A DNA stretch of 64,000 nt, from the NCBI RefSeq assembly GCF_028548475.1, contig NZ_JAQQLE010000002.1:248001-312000 (forward strand), read 5' to 3'. The notes under the pieces are model-generated. The model was given only the letters and a program-made list of their open reading frames with translations, ran no database searches and was not told the DNA's origin. The stretch is from Vogesella margarita (lineage in GTDB: Bacteria; Pseudomonadota; Gammaproteobacteria; Burkholderiales; Chromobacteriaceae). Made by a program: the position numbers and the translations under genes. Positions 55,049-63,033 of this stretch are shown piece after piece. Each line of letters starts with the position of its first letter. Position 1 is the stretch's first letter.

Positions 55049-55666
55049 TTAACGCAGGCCGGAAATGTATTCTGCTACCGCTTTCATGTCGGCATCAGAC
55101 ATGCGCATGGCCACGTCGGCCATGATCGGATTCTTGCGGTCCGTGCCGGCCTTGAAGTCGTTCAGCTGCTTGACGATGTAGGCGGCGTGCTGGCTACCCA
55201 GTGCCGGGTACTGGGCAGGGTAACCCTTGCCGGCGGCACCGTGGCAGGCCATACAGGCCGGAACGCGGGTCACCGGGTTGCCGGCCTTGTACAGCTTCTG
55301 GCCGGCTGGCAGCAGAGCCTTGTCGTTGGCCTGGCGCGGCTTCAGCTTCTGCTCACTGAAGTACTCGGCCACGTTCTTCATGTCGGCATCGGACAGGCTG
55401 GACGCCATGCCCAGCATGATCGGGTTCTTGCGCTCGCCACTCTTGAAAGCCTTGAGCTGGCTTTCCAGGTATTTGGCGTGCTGGCCAGCCAGCGACGGGT
55501 TGGCGGAGGCCACGCTGTTGCCGTCCGCACCGTGACAGGCGGCACACACTTGCTCGGCAATCACTTTGCCTTTGGCGACATCGCCATGGGTCACAGCTGG
55601 GGAGGCGGCCAGTGCGCTACCGGCGAGGGTAGCGGCAGCGATCGCCAACAGCATCTTACGTTTCAT
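55049..55666 (-). CDS. Di-haem cytochrome c4
   Basis: A 205-residue periplasmic electron carrier with a signal peptide (cleavage near ALA, residue 20) and two homologous haem domains: C41-A-A-C-H45 and C138-M-A-C-H142. Distal methionines are offered by NPIMLGMASSLSDADMKNVAEYF and NPIMADVAMRMSDADMKAVAEYI. AGGAG 5 bases before ATG 55666 fixes the start. Cytochrome c4 passes electrons to terminal oxidases; the downstream resB-ccsB genes mature it. Confidence 0.93.
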   Translation of the reverse strand: MKRKMLLAIAAATLAGSALAASPAVTHGDVAKGKVIAEQVCAACHGADGNSVASANPSLAGQHAKYLESQLKAFKSGERKNPIMLGMASSLSDADMKNVAEYFSEQKLKPRQANDKALLPAGQKLYKAGNPVTRVPACMACHGAAGKGYPAQYPALGSQHAAYIVKQLNDFKAGTDRKNPIMADVAMRMSDADMKAVAEYISGLR

Positions 55667-55757
55667 GGTCACTCCTAGAGAGAGATTGCGTAAATATCTG
55701 TAAAGGTGGCAATTTCAAACCTGCTATTCTATACCAACTGACTTTACACTTACTACT

Positions 55758-56405
55758 ATGACGATCTTTCAGAACGCCCGCTTCTTTACCACCGTAAATC
55801 ATCTTAAGGATTTGCCGCCGACCCGCGCCGAGATCGCCTTTGTCGGCCGCTCGAACGCCGGCAAGTCCAGCGCCATCAATACCCTGTGCAACCGCACCCG
55901 CCTGGCCTTCGTGTCCAAGACGCCGGGGCGCACGCAGCATATCAACTTCTTCGACCTCGGCCAGGAGCGCTACCTGGTCGACCTGCCCGGCTACGGCTAC
56001 GCCGAGGTGCCGGAGGCGGTGCGCGCGCACTGGGTGGAGCTGCTGGGGCAGTACCTGCAGTCGCGTACCAGCCTGATCGGCCTGCTGCTGATCATGGATT
56101 CGCGTCGGCCGCTGCGCGATCTGGACTGGAAGATGATCGAGTTCTTCAGCGAGACCAACCGTCCGGTGCACATCCTGCTGTCCAAAGCCGACAAATTATC
56201 GCGTCAGGAGCAGCAGAAAGTCTTGGCCTCGGTCAAAAAAGAACTGCACGACTACCCGCAAATCAGCATCCAGCTGTTTTCCAGCTCGAAGAAGACCGGC
56301 ACCGCCGAGGTCGAGCAGCAGGTGCAGGACTGGTTCGCCGCGGTGGCCGAGAACGATGTCGCCGGCGAAGAAAATCCCGGTGCCGCCGGAACTTTGCCCG
56401 AGTAA
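55758..56405 (+). CDS. engB: Ribosome-biogenesis GTPase EngB (YsxC/YihA)
   Basis: A 215-residue essential GTPase for large-subunit assembly. G1 is GRSNAGKSS (30-38), G3 DLPGYG (75-80), G4 LSKADKLS and G5 FSSSKKTG. No Shine-Dalgarno is recognisable before the ATG, so it may be translated from a short or leaderless transcript. It is divergent from cytochrome c4. The 3' end carries a sigma-E-like promoter for the small RNA that follows. Confidence 0.94.
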   Translation: MTIFQNARFFTTVNHLKDLPPTRAEIAFVGRSNAGKSSAINTLCNRTRLAFVSKTPGRTQHINFFDLGQERYLVDLPGYGYAEVPEAVRAHWVELLGQYLQSRTSLIGLLLIMDSRRPLRDLDWKMIEFFSETNRPVHILLSKADKLSRQEQQKVLASVKKELHDYPQISIQLFSSSKKTGTAEVEQQVQDWFAAVAENDVAGEENPGAAGTLPE

Positions 56406-56414
56406 GCCGTCAAA
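56388..56414 (+). promoter_or_regulatory. Candidate sigma-E (RpoE/AlgU-type) promoter
   Basis: GGAACTT (56388-56394) and TCAAA (56410-56414) are 15 bases apart, close to the E. coli sigma-E consensus (GGAACTT, about 16 bases, TCAAA). It lies across the engB stop codon and would start transcription near 56421, at the base of the first hairpin of the candidate small RNA. Confidence 0.55.
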
Positions 56415-56420
56415 GTAAGC

Positions 56421-56500
56421 AGGTGTTCACACCTTCCTGCTTCACCTCCCTGAGCAGGAGCCTGCAAAGGTGTTGACCCCGGCCCATGCCGGGGTTTTTT
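56421..56500 (+). ncRNA. Candidate small regulatory RNA downstream of engB
   Basis: An 80-base segment folds plausibly as three stem-loops: AGGTGT-TC-ACACCT (56421-56434), TCCTGC/GCAGGA (56435-56440 with 56454-56459) whose 13-base loop shows TTCACCTCCC, and a terminator CCCCGGC/GCCGGGG (56477-56494) ending in six T. The C-rich loop resembles the anti-Shine-Dalgarno and is a typical seed for mRNA pairing. The first stem can alternatively pair ACACCTT with AAGGTGT (56467-56473). The position beside engB matches that of Spot 42 in E. coli. No open reading frame fits. Confidence 0.6.
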
Positions 56501-56511
56501 CTTGCCCGTAC

Positions 56512-56521
56512 GTTGGCCGCA
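56512..56521 (+). repeat. GTTGGCCGCA motif between two terminators
   Basis: Single copy between the small-RNA terminator and the permease terminator. Confidence 0.85.
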
Positions 56522-56526
56522 GCATG

Positions 56527-56550
56527 AAAAAAAGCCCGCCAGAGGCGGGC
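56527..56550 (-). terminator. Intrinsic terminator of the permease gene
   Basis: GCCCGCC and GGCGGGC around three bases; on the minus strand a run of seven T follows. Confidence 0.85.
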
Positions 56551-56579
56551 AAGCAGACAGCTAGGGTATTCGGGGGCGT

Positions 56580-57983
56580 TCAGCCGGCGCTGGCCGTCGC
56601 CAGCGTGGTGCTGCTGTGGCGCCAGTTGGTGCCCAGCAGGCGCGAGCGGACCCAACCGACCAGCAGCAGCAGGATGGTCAGCACGCCGGTACTCAGCACC
56701 TCGATCTGGTGGTCGGGGCGGAAGGCCATGATCAGCAGCACCGCGGCGATGAACAGGATCACCGCCCAGGTCAGCCACGGGAACAGCCACATCTTGAACG
56801 CCGGGGTCTCGCCGCGGGCAATCATGCGCTGGCGCATGCGCAGCTGGGAGATGGCGATCGCCATGTAGACCAGCAGCGCGATGGCGCCGGAGGTGGCCAG
56901 CAGCACGTTGAAGACGGCTTCCGGCACCAGATAGTTGGCGATCACCATCATGAAGCCCACCACCATCGAACCCAGTACCGCGTTCTGCGGCGTGCCGTTG
57001 CTGGCGGTCTTGTTGAAGACCTGCATTGCGTCGCGACGGGTGGACAGCGAGTACAGCATGCGCGAGGCGGTGTACAGCGCCGAGTTCAGGCAGCTGGCGA
57101 CCGAGATCAGCACCACCACGTCGACGATGGCCTTGGCGTTGGGGATGCCGATCAGCTCCAGCGTGCGCTGGTAGGAGCCCAGTGCGGCCAACTGCGGATC
57201 GTTCCACGCCACCAGCGAGGTCACCACGAAGATGGAGCCGAGGTAGAACAGGCTGATACGCCATACCACCGAGTTGGTGGCCTTGGTGATCTGCTGCTGC
57301 GGATTGTCGGATTCGGCGGCGGCGATGGTGACGATCTCGGTGCCGAGGAAGGTGAACATGGTGGTCAGCATCGCACCCAGCACGGCACCGAAGCCGTTGG
57401 GCATGAAGCCGCCGTGGTCGAACAGCTTGGACACGCCGCTGACCTGGCTGCCCGGAATCAGGCCCATCATGGCGGCGGCGGCAATGGCGAGGAAGGCGAC
57501 GATGGCCACCACTTTCACCAGTGCAAACCAGAATTCGAATTCGCCGTAGTTCTTCACGCTGAACATATTGGTGATGGTCAGCAGCACGGTGATGCCCAGC
57601 GCAAACGCCCACAGCGGCACGCCGGCAAACCAGGTGTGCAGGATGGTGGCGGCGGCGGTGGCCTCCAGCGGGATTACCAGCACCCAGAACCACCAGTACA
57701 GCCAGCCGATCAGGTAGCCGGCCCAGTGACCGATGGCGCGGTCGGCGTAGGTGGAAAACGAACCGGTGTCCGGCGAGGCGACGGCCATTTCGCCGAGCAT
57801 GCGCATAACCAGCACCACCAGCATGCCGGCGATGGCGTAGGCGATCAGCACGGCCGGGCCGGCTTCGGCGATGGCGTGGCCGGAGCCGACGAACAGGCCG
57901 GCGCCGATCACGCCGGCGATGGACAGCATGGTGACGTGCCGTTCCTTGAGCCCGTGGCTCAGTCCTGGGGAGGAAGTACTCAT
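56580..57983 (-). CDS. APC-family amino-acid permease (GABA permease-like)
   Basis: A 467-residue permease with 12 hydrophobic segments. The N-terminal GLKERHVTMLSIAGVIGAGLFVGSGHAIAEAGPA is the amino-acid permease signature (helix 1 with the G-V-I-G-A-G-L-F substrate loop), and FTFLGTEIVTIAAAESDNP marks helix 6. It resembles GabP/AnsP/ProY members. A MocR regulator is divergent 200 bases away, an arrangement typical of GABA or related amine transport, so GABA is the favoured substrate by context. GGAGA precedes the ATG by about 10 bases. Confidence 0.88.
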   Translation of the reverse strand: MSTSSPGLSHGLKERHVTMLSIAGVIGAGLFVGSGHAIAEAGPAVLIAYAIAGMLVVLVMRMLGEMAVASPDTGSFSTYADRAIGHWAGYLIGWLYWWFWVLVIPLEATAAATILHTWFAGVPLWAFALGITVLLTITNMFSVKNYGEFEFWFALVKVVAIVAFLAIAAAAMMGLIPGSQVSGVSKLFDHGGFMPNGFGAVLGAMLTTMFTFLGTEIVTIAAAESDNPQQQITKATNSVVWRISLFYLGSIFVVTSLVAWNDPQLAALGSYQRTLELIGIPNAKAIVDVVVLISVASCLNSALYTASRMLYSLSTRRDAMQVFNKTASNGTPQNAVLGSMVVGFMMVIANYLVPEAVFNVLLATSGAIALLVYMAIAISQLRMRQRMIARGETPAFKMWLFPWLTWAVILFIAAVLLIMAFRPDHQIEVLSTGVLTILLLLVGWVRSRLLGTNWRHSSTTLATASAG

Positions 57984-58113
57984 TGGGGTCGATTCTCCGT
58001 TAACGCGGCTGCCTGGTGCTCGTGCGCGGACGCGCCGAGACCGTTATTGGGTTGCTGGGGTGTGCAGGGCAGCAGCGATTGTGATTGCAAGCAAAAGCCG
58101 GCGGCAGTGTACG

Positions 58114-58169
58114 GGCTGATTGGTGATAAAATTAGACCCAATCGTGTTTTTTTAATAGAACCAATCAGC
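58114..58169. promoter_or_regulatory. Candidate MocR operator in the permease-regulator gap
   Basis: GCTGATTGGT (58114-58123) and its exact inverse ACCAATCAGC (58160-58169) flank an AT-rich 36-base core that contains a third partial copy (CCCAATCG, near 58136). The spacing between half-sites (46 bases) suits dimeric MocR proteins, which bind two separated boxes. The promoters of both divergent genes must lie here; no single one could be assigned. Confidence 0.5.
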
Positions 58170-58183
58170 GCGGGTTTCCTGCC

Positions 58184-59707
58184 ATGGCCTCCCCATCCTC
58201 GTCCCAGATCGCGCTGCAGCAAATGCTGGCGGATCTCTTGCTGCAACACTTCCGCCGCGACAGTGCCGAATCCAACACCCTGCAGCTGTATCGCCTGCTG
58301 CGTGACAGCATCCTGCAGGAGGTGCTGCCGCCGGGGCTGCGCCTGCCGTCGTCGCGGCAGCTGGCGCAGGAGCTGGGCATCGCGCGCAATACCGTGATCC
58401 ACGTCTACGAACGGCTGGTGGTGGAGGGTTATCTGGCGGCCGGGGTTGGCCGCGGCACCTTCGTGCTGGATACCGGGCCGGAACGCCTGCCCGGGCGCGA
58501 GCCGGCGCCCGTCCGGCATGGTGCCGACAGCCAGGCCGAGATCTCGCAGCGCGGCACGCAGTTGGTGGCGCAGGCCGGCGCCGGCGCGAAGCAGTGGGGC
58601 GCCTTCATGCCGGGGGTGCCGGAGGTGCGTACCTTTCCGTCGCGCACCTGGATGCGGCTGCACAACCGCCAGTGGCGCAAGCCGCAGCCGGATTTGCTGA
58701 CCTACTCCGTCGGTCCCGGCCTGCCGGCGCTGCGCAGCGCGCTGGCCGACTACCTGCGCAGTTCGCGCGGCGTGATCTGCACCCCGGAGCAGATCATCGT
58801 CACCAACGGCTCGCACGCGGCGCTGCAGCTGATCGCGCTGCTGCTGGGCGATGTCGGTGACACGGCCTGGGTGGAGAATCCGGGCTACTGGGGCGTGCAC
58901 AGCGTGTGGCGCAGCAGCGGGCTCGACACGCAGCCGGTGGCGGTCGACGGCGACGGACTGCAGGTGGAGGAGGGTGCGCGGCTGGGGGTGCCGAAGCTGA
59001 TCTACGTGTCGCCGTCGCACCAGTACCCGCTGGGCGCGGTGATGAGCCTGGCGCGGCGGCGGCGCTTGCTCGCCTATGCGCGGCGCCATAACAGCTGGAT
59101 CGTGGAAGACGACTACGACAGCGAGTTCCGCTACGGCCGTCCGCCGCTACCGTCGCTGCAGGGGCTGGATAGCCACGGGCGGGTGATCTACCTCGCCACC
59201 TTTTCCAAGGTGATCTACCCGGGGCTGCGGCTGGCCTACATGGTGGTGCCGGAGTCGCTGGTCGCCAGCTTCCAGACCGGGCTGTCGGAGATGTTCCGTG
59301 GCGGGCAGTACCTGACGCAGGCGGTGCTGGCGGATTTCATCGCCGAGGGCCACTTCGTGTCGCATATCCGCCGCATGCGCCATCTCTATGCGCTACGGCG
59401 CGAGACGCTGCTGGCGGCGATCACCGCGCACTTTGGCGAGCGGCTGCCGATTCATGACGGCGCCGCCGGCCTGCATCTGGTGCTGGGGCTGCCCGACGGT
59501 TGCGACGATCACGCCATTGCCGAGGCCGCGTTGCAGCAGGGCATCCTCACCCGGCCGCTGAGTGCCTACTACCGCGGCGAGGCACCGGCCCAGCAGGGCC
59601 TGCTGCTGGGCTACGCCCACGTGCACGAGCAGGATATCGCCGGCCACTTCGCCACCCTGGCCGCGGTGATCAAGGCGGCCGGTATCGGCCTCGCGCCGTT
59701 GCCATGA
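58184..59707 (+). CDS. MocR-type GntR/aminotransferase regulator (GabR/PdxR-like)
   Basis: A 507-residue chimera: GntR winged HTH (about residues 33-98, LRLPSSRQLAQELGIARNTVIHVYERLVVEGYL) joined by a linker to a class I aminotransferase-like domain (about 130-500). The PLP lysine is K342 in ATFSKVIYPGLRLAYMV, with EDDYDSEFRY carrying the cofactor-binding aspartate/tyrosine. Such proteins sense PLP adducts of their ligand. Divergence from a GABA-type permease suggests a GabR-like role, but PdxR or another MocR function is possible; no gabDT or pdx genes are adjacent. Confidence 0.9.
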   Translation: MASPSSSQIALQQMLADLLLQHFRRDSAESNTLQLYRLLRDSILQEVLPPGLRLPSSRQLAQELGIARNTVIHVYERLVVEGYLAAGVGRGTFVLDTGPERLPGREPAPVRHGADSQAEISQRGTQLVAQAGAGAKQWGAFMPGVPEVRTFPSRTWMRLHNRQWRKPQPDLLTYSVGPGLPALRSALADYLRSSRGVICTPEQIIVTNGSHAALQLIALLLGDVGDTAWVENPGYWGVHSVWRSSGLDTQPVAVDGDGLQVEEGARLGVPKLIYVSPSHQYPLGAVMSLARRRRLLAYARRHNSWIVEDDYDSEFRYGRPPLPSLQGLDSHGRVIYLATFSKVIYPGLRLAYMVVPESLVASFQTGLSEMFRGGQYLTQAVLADFIAEGHFVSHIRRMRHLYALRRETLLAAITAHFGERLPIHDGAAGLHLVLGLPDGCDDHAIAEAALQQGILTRPLSAYYRGEAPAQQGLLLGYAHVHEQDIAGHFATLAAVIKAAGIGLAPLP

Positions 59708-59760
59708 AAAACCGCCTGGCTACGCGGGGTAGGCAGGCGGTGAGGCTTGGCTAGGCGGGC

Positions 59761-60612
59761 TTAACGGGTAATCACCGGTGCCACGTTGAGCGCATTGGCG
59801 ACGGTCAGCGCTTCGTGGTCGCCCTGGAACGGGCCCATGCGGATGCTGTAGATGCCGTCATGATTGACGATGGCCAGCTTGTCGTCGTGCAGGCTGTCGT
59901 CGGCCAGCAGCTTCTTCAGCTCGGCCTCGGCCTTGGCCAGACGCGAGAACTTGCCCAGCTGCAGGTACAGCGGATCGCTGGCGGCAGCCTGCATCGCCGG
60001 TGGCTTGGTGGCGATGCGCTCGCTGCCGGCAACCGGGAACACGCGTTCGACCAGCACCTCGGCCGAGCCGTTGTTGACGTAGCCCAGGCGATAGGCGGCG
60101 GCATAGCTGAGGTCCATCAGCCGGCTCCTGTGGAACGGGCCGCGGTCGTTGATGCGCACGATCACCGATTCGCCATTGCTGACATTGGTGACGCGGGCAT
60201 AGCTCGGGATTGGCAGCGTCGGGTGCGCCGCGGTCATCGCGAACATGTCGTAGCGTTCGCCGGAGCTGGTCTTGCGACCGTGGAACTGTTTGCCGTACCA
60301 GGAGGCGCGCCCGGTCTTGCGGTAAGGCTTGGCGCTCTTGTCCGGGCGGAAGCTCATGCCCAGCGCGGTGTAGGGCAGGTTGGCCGCGGCGATCAGCGGT
60401 TCTGACTGGGGAACGGCGTCCGGAACCAGGTCCAGGTTAACCGGGATATTGCTGCCCGGGCCGTCATTCTGAAAGTAGGCACCTGTTTTGGCAGGCGATT
60501 TTTTGGTCGTGACCTTGGCTGTCTGGGTGGCAGTTGCCGGTCTGACGGTGGTACAGGCCACCAGTACAGCACTGATGAACGCAAGCCACAGCCATCGGTA
60601 AAAAGGTCGCAT
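59761..60612 (-). CDS. rlpA: Septal-ring lytic transglycosylase RlpA
   Basis: A 283-residue outer-membrane lipoprotein with lipobox LVAC (C20), a central double-psi beta-barrel (GRASWYGKQFHGRKTSSGERYDMFAMTAAHPTLP and VRINDRGPFHRSRLMDLSYAAA, holding the catalytic Glu/His/Asp set) and a C-terminal SPOR domain (about 210-283, PLYLQLGKFSRLAKAEAELKKLL) that binds denuded septal glycan. It cleaves naked glycan strands at division sites. AGGAGAGG just before the ATG fixes the start. Confidence 0.93.
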   Translation of the reverse strand: MRPFYRWLWLAFISAVLVACTTVRPATATQTAKVTTKKSPAKTGAYFQNDGPGSNIPVNLDLVPDAVPQSEPLIAAANLPYTALGMSFRPDKSAKPYRKTGRASWYGKQFHGRKTSSGERYDMFAMTAAHPTLPIPSYARVTNVSNGESVIVRINDRGPFHRSRLMDLSYAAAYRLGYVNNGSAEVLVERVFPVAGSERIATKPPAMQAAASDPLYLQLGKFSRLAKAEAELKKLLADDSLHDDKLAIVNHDGIYSIRMGPFQGDHEALTVANALNVAPVITR

Positions 60613-60652
60613 GAACCTCTCCTATGCTGTTGCGCCAACTCAGTGAACTGGC

Positions 60653-61117
60653 TCAGATCCCTCCGGCAAAACCGTGTTGACGCCAGGCCTCGAACACGAG
60701 GACAGCGACAGCGTTAGAGAGATTGAGACTGCGTGATTCGGCCCGCATCGGCAACCGCACCCGCTGGTCAGTCGGGAGACTGTCCAGGACTTCCTGGGGC
60801 AAGCCGCGTGATTCAGGTCCGAACAGCAAGACATCGCCGGGTTGGAAGGCGATGCGGTCGTGCCGCGTGGCGCCCTTGGTGGTGGCCGCGAAGATGCGGC
60901 GCGGCCCAAGGTGGGCCAGACAGGCTTCCCAGTTCTCGTGGACCACCATGCGGGCGTACTCGTGATAGTCGAGTCCGGCGCGTTTCAGTTTGGCGTCTTC
61001 GAGCGGAAAACCAAGCGGTTTGACCAAGTGCAGTTCACAGCCGGTGTTGGCACAGAGTCGAATAATATTGCCCGTATTGGGCGGTATTTCCGGCTGGTAG
61101 AGAACAACAGTAAACAT
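60653..61117 (-). CDS. trmL: tRNA (cytidine/uridine-34-2'-O)-methyltransferase TrmL
   Basis: A 154-residue SPOUT-fold enzyme that methylates the ribose of wobble base 34 in tRNA-Leu. [37 protein letters not shown] shows the substrate arginine/asparagine segment, [15 protein letters not shown] and [23 protein letters not shown] form the knotted SAM site. The length equals the E. coli enzyme. ATG 61117 is the family-typical start. It follows comF by 38 bases on the same strand and is probably co-transcribed. Confidence 0.93.
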   Translation of the reverse strand: MFTVVLYQPEIPPNTGNIIRLCANTGCELHLVKPLGFPLEDAKLKRAGLDYHEYARMVVHENWEACLAHLGPRRIFAATTKGATRHDRIAFQPGDVLLFGPESRGLPQEVLDSLPTDQRVRLPMRAESRSLNLSNAVAVLVFEAWRQHGFAGGI

Positions 61118-61155
61118 CGTTGCGGGGTGAATAATCCGGTAAATCAACAGGTTGG

Positions 61156-61875
61156 TCAAATTTTGTGGTCGGAAGCCCTGGCAAGCACCCAGGCTTCGAC
61201 CCGTTTTGCGCCCGCTTTTTGCAGTGCTTTGGCCAGCGCATCGAGGGTGGCGCCGGTGGTGGCGACGTCATCGACGATGGCGATGGAAAGCCCGTCACAG
61301 CGGCGCTTTACGCAAAAAGCATCACGTACATTGCGCAGCCGCTGGCGGCGGTCGAGCGCGGCCTGCGGCGCAGTGTTGCGTTTGCGCACGCACAAGTCGT
61401 GGACAAGGCGGCCGCCGATTGTAGCAGCGACTGCCCGTGCCAGGGCATCCGGCAGGTTGAAACCGCGTTCCGCCAGCCGCGCCGGCGCCAGCGGCACGGC
61501 GACTACCAGATCGATTTCCGGCCGTTCGGCCACCTTCTGCAACTGCTGCCGCAACAGGCTGGCGAGCGCGCCCTGCAGCGCCGGCTGGCGGCCGTACTTG
61601 CAGGCGCCGATCAGGCCGTCCAGCGGGTAGTCGTAGCCGTAGGCGGCGTGCAGGCGCGCAAACGCCGGCGGTCTGCGCAGGCAATGGCCGCAGGGCACCA
61701 GGTGGCTGGCTGCCGCCGCGGCGCACACCGGGCAGCGCGTCGCGGCGGGGCCTGCCAGCGCGGCGGCACAGGCCGGACAGACGCCGCCGGCACACGGACG
61801 TTGGCCGCATAGCTGGCAGTGTTGCTCAAAAATAAGGCAATTGTTAAGAGGGCTGCTAATCACGTTTGACAGCAT
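61156..61875 (-). CDS. comF: Competence protein ComF (phosphoribosyltransferase family)
   Basis: A 239-residue ComF/GntX-type protein. The N-terminus has zinc-finger-like cysteine pairs (C20/C23, C33/C36, C48/C51, C62/C65); the C-terminal half is a phosphoribosyltransferase fold with the PRPP loop [10 protein letters not shown] (201-210). ComF is needed for natural transformation, where it acts in the cytoplasm on incoming single-stranded DNA. The dispersed motif at 61800-61809 lies in the cysteine-rich region. The start [10 protein letters not shown] is chosen by family length; the frame runs further upstream over the divergent bioB gene without support. Confidence 0.9.
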   Translation of the reverse strand: MLSNVISSPLNNCLIFEQHCQLCGQRPCAGGVCPACAAALAGPAATRCPVCAAAAASHLVPCGHCLRRPPAFARLHAAYGYDYPLDGLIGACKYGRQPALQGALASLLRQQLQKVAERPEIDLVVAVPLAPARLAERGFNLPDALARAVAATIGGRLVHDLCVRKRNTAPQAALDRRQRLRNVRDAFCVKRRCDGLSIAIVDDVATTGATLDALAKALQKAGAKRVEAWVLARASDHKI

Positions 61876-61935
61876 GGTCGCCCCTCGCGCAAGATTCGCC
61901 CAGTTTTGACTCTCAGACAGTGACGATAGCCCACC

Positions 61936-62919
61936 ATGACCCAGGCCACCATGCAATTCCAGCGTCCCGCCACCCCGCACCCCGAATCCGCGCTGTGGAG
62001 CCAGCAGGAGATCGAGGCGCTGTACGACTTGCCGTTCATGGAACTGGTGTTCCGTGCCGCCGAGGTCCATCGCCAGCACTTCGACCCTAGCCGCGTGCAG
62101 CTGTCGACGCTGGTGTCGATCAAGACCGGCGGCTGTCCGGAGGACTGCGGCTACTGCCCGCAGTCGGTACACCATGAAACGGCGGTGGAAAACCAGCCGA
62201 TGATGACGGTGGACGAGGTGGTGGAGGCCGCGCGCCACGCCAAGGCCAACGGCGCCGGCCGCTTCTGCATGGGCGCCGCCTGGCGCGGCCCCAAGGATGC
62301 CGACCTGGGAAAGACGCTGGACATGGTGCAGCAGGTGAAGGCGCTGGGCCTGCAGACCTGTGCCACCTTCGGCCTGCTGAAGGACGGCCAGGCCGAGAAG
62401 CTGAAGGATGCCGGCCTCGACTTCTACAACCACAACCTAGACACCGCGCCGGACAAGTACGCCGACATCATCCAGACCCGCGAGTACGAAGACCGCCTCG
62501 CCACGCTGGGCAAGGTGCGCGGCGCTGGGTTGTCGGTGTGCTGCGGTGGCATCGTCGGCCTCAACGAGACCCGTGAGCAGCGTGCCGGGCTGATCCTGCA
62601 GCTGGCCAACCTCGACCCGCAGCCGGAATCGGTGCCGGTCAACAACCTGGTCAAGGTGACCGGTACGCCGCTGGACGGCGCCGAGTCGCTGGACTGGACC
62701 GAGTTCGTGCGCACCATCGCCGTGGCGCGCCTGACGCTGCCGAAGAGCTATATCCGCCTGTCGGCCGGCCGTCGCGAGATGCCGGAAGCGATGCAGGCGC
62801 TGTGCTTCCTCGCCGGCGCCAACTCCATCTTCTACGGCGACAAGCTGCTGACCACCGGCAACCCGGACGTCGACGCCGACCGCGCGCTGATGGAGAAGCT
62901 GGGCCTGCAGCCGCTGTAA
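61936..62919 (+). CDS. bioB: Biotin synthase
   Basis: A 327-residue radical-SAM enzyme that inserts sulfur into dethiobiotin. The 4Fe-4S ligands are C67, C71 and C74 ([13 protein letters not shown]); further conserved cysteines in FCMGAAW and LQTCATFG and the arginine in IRLSAGR bind the second cluster. [10 protein letters not shown] is also typical. The ribosome-binding site is weak; M6 is a possible alternative start. It precedes bioF, separated by a terminator, so the two may be partly uncoupled. Confidence 0.95.
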   Translation: MTQATMQFQRPATPHPESALWSQQEIEALYDLPFMELVFRAAEVHRQHFDPSRVQLSTLVSIKTGGCPEDCGYCPQSVHHETAVENQPMMTVDEVVEAARHAKANGAGRFCMGAAWRGPKDADLGKTLDMVQQVKALGLQTCATFGLLKDGQAEKLKDAGLDFYNHNLDTAPDKYADIIQTREYEDRLATLGKVRGAGLSVCCGGIVGLNETREQRAGLILQLANLDPQPESVPVNNLVKVTGTPLDGAESLDWTEFVRTIAVARLTLPKSYIRLSAGRREMPEAMQALCFLAGANSIFYGDKLLTTGNPDVDADRALMEKLGLQPL

Positions 62920-62970
62920 GCGCCTGTTCCCGATCGGCTGTGCCTCTGCGAGACGGCCGTGGCATCATCG

Positions 62971-63004
62971 AAAAGCACCTTGCCGCTGGCGGGTGCTTTT
63001 TTTT
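62971..63004 (+). terminator. Intrinsic terminator between bioB and bioF
   Basis: AAAAGCACC and GGTGCTTTT around a 12-base loop with an inner GCC/GGC pair, followed by a T-run. It lies within 30 bases of the bioF start, so bioF needs its own promoter or depends on read-through. Confidence 0.85.
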
Positions 63005-63033
63005 CATGAATCAAACAAGGAAAGGTTGGCCGC

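Noticed and set aside
53024-55678. An 884-codon plus-strand open frame
   Set aside because: It lies antisense to resB and cytochrome c4, which have unmistakable motifs; the translation is low-complexity shadow sequence.
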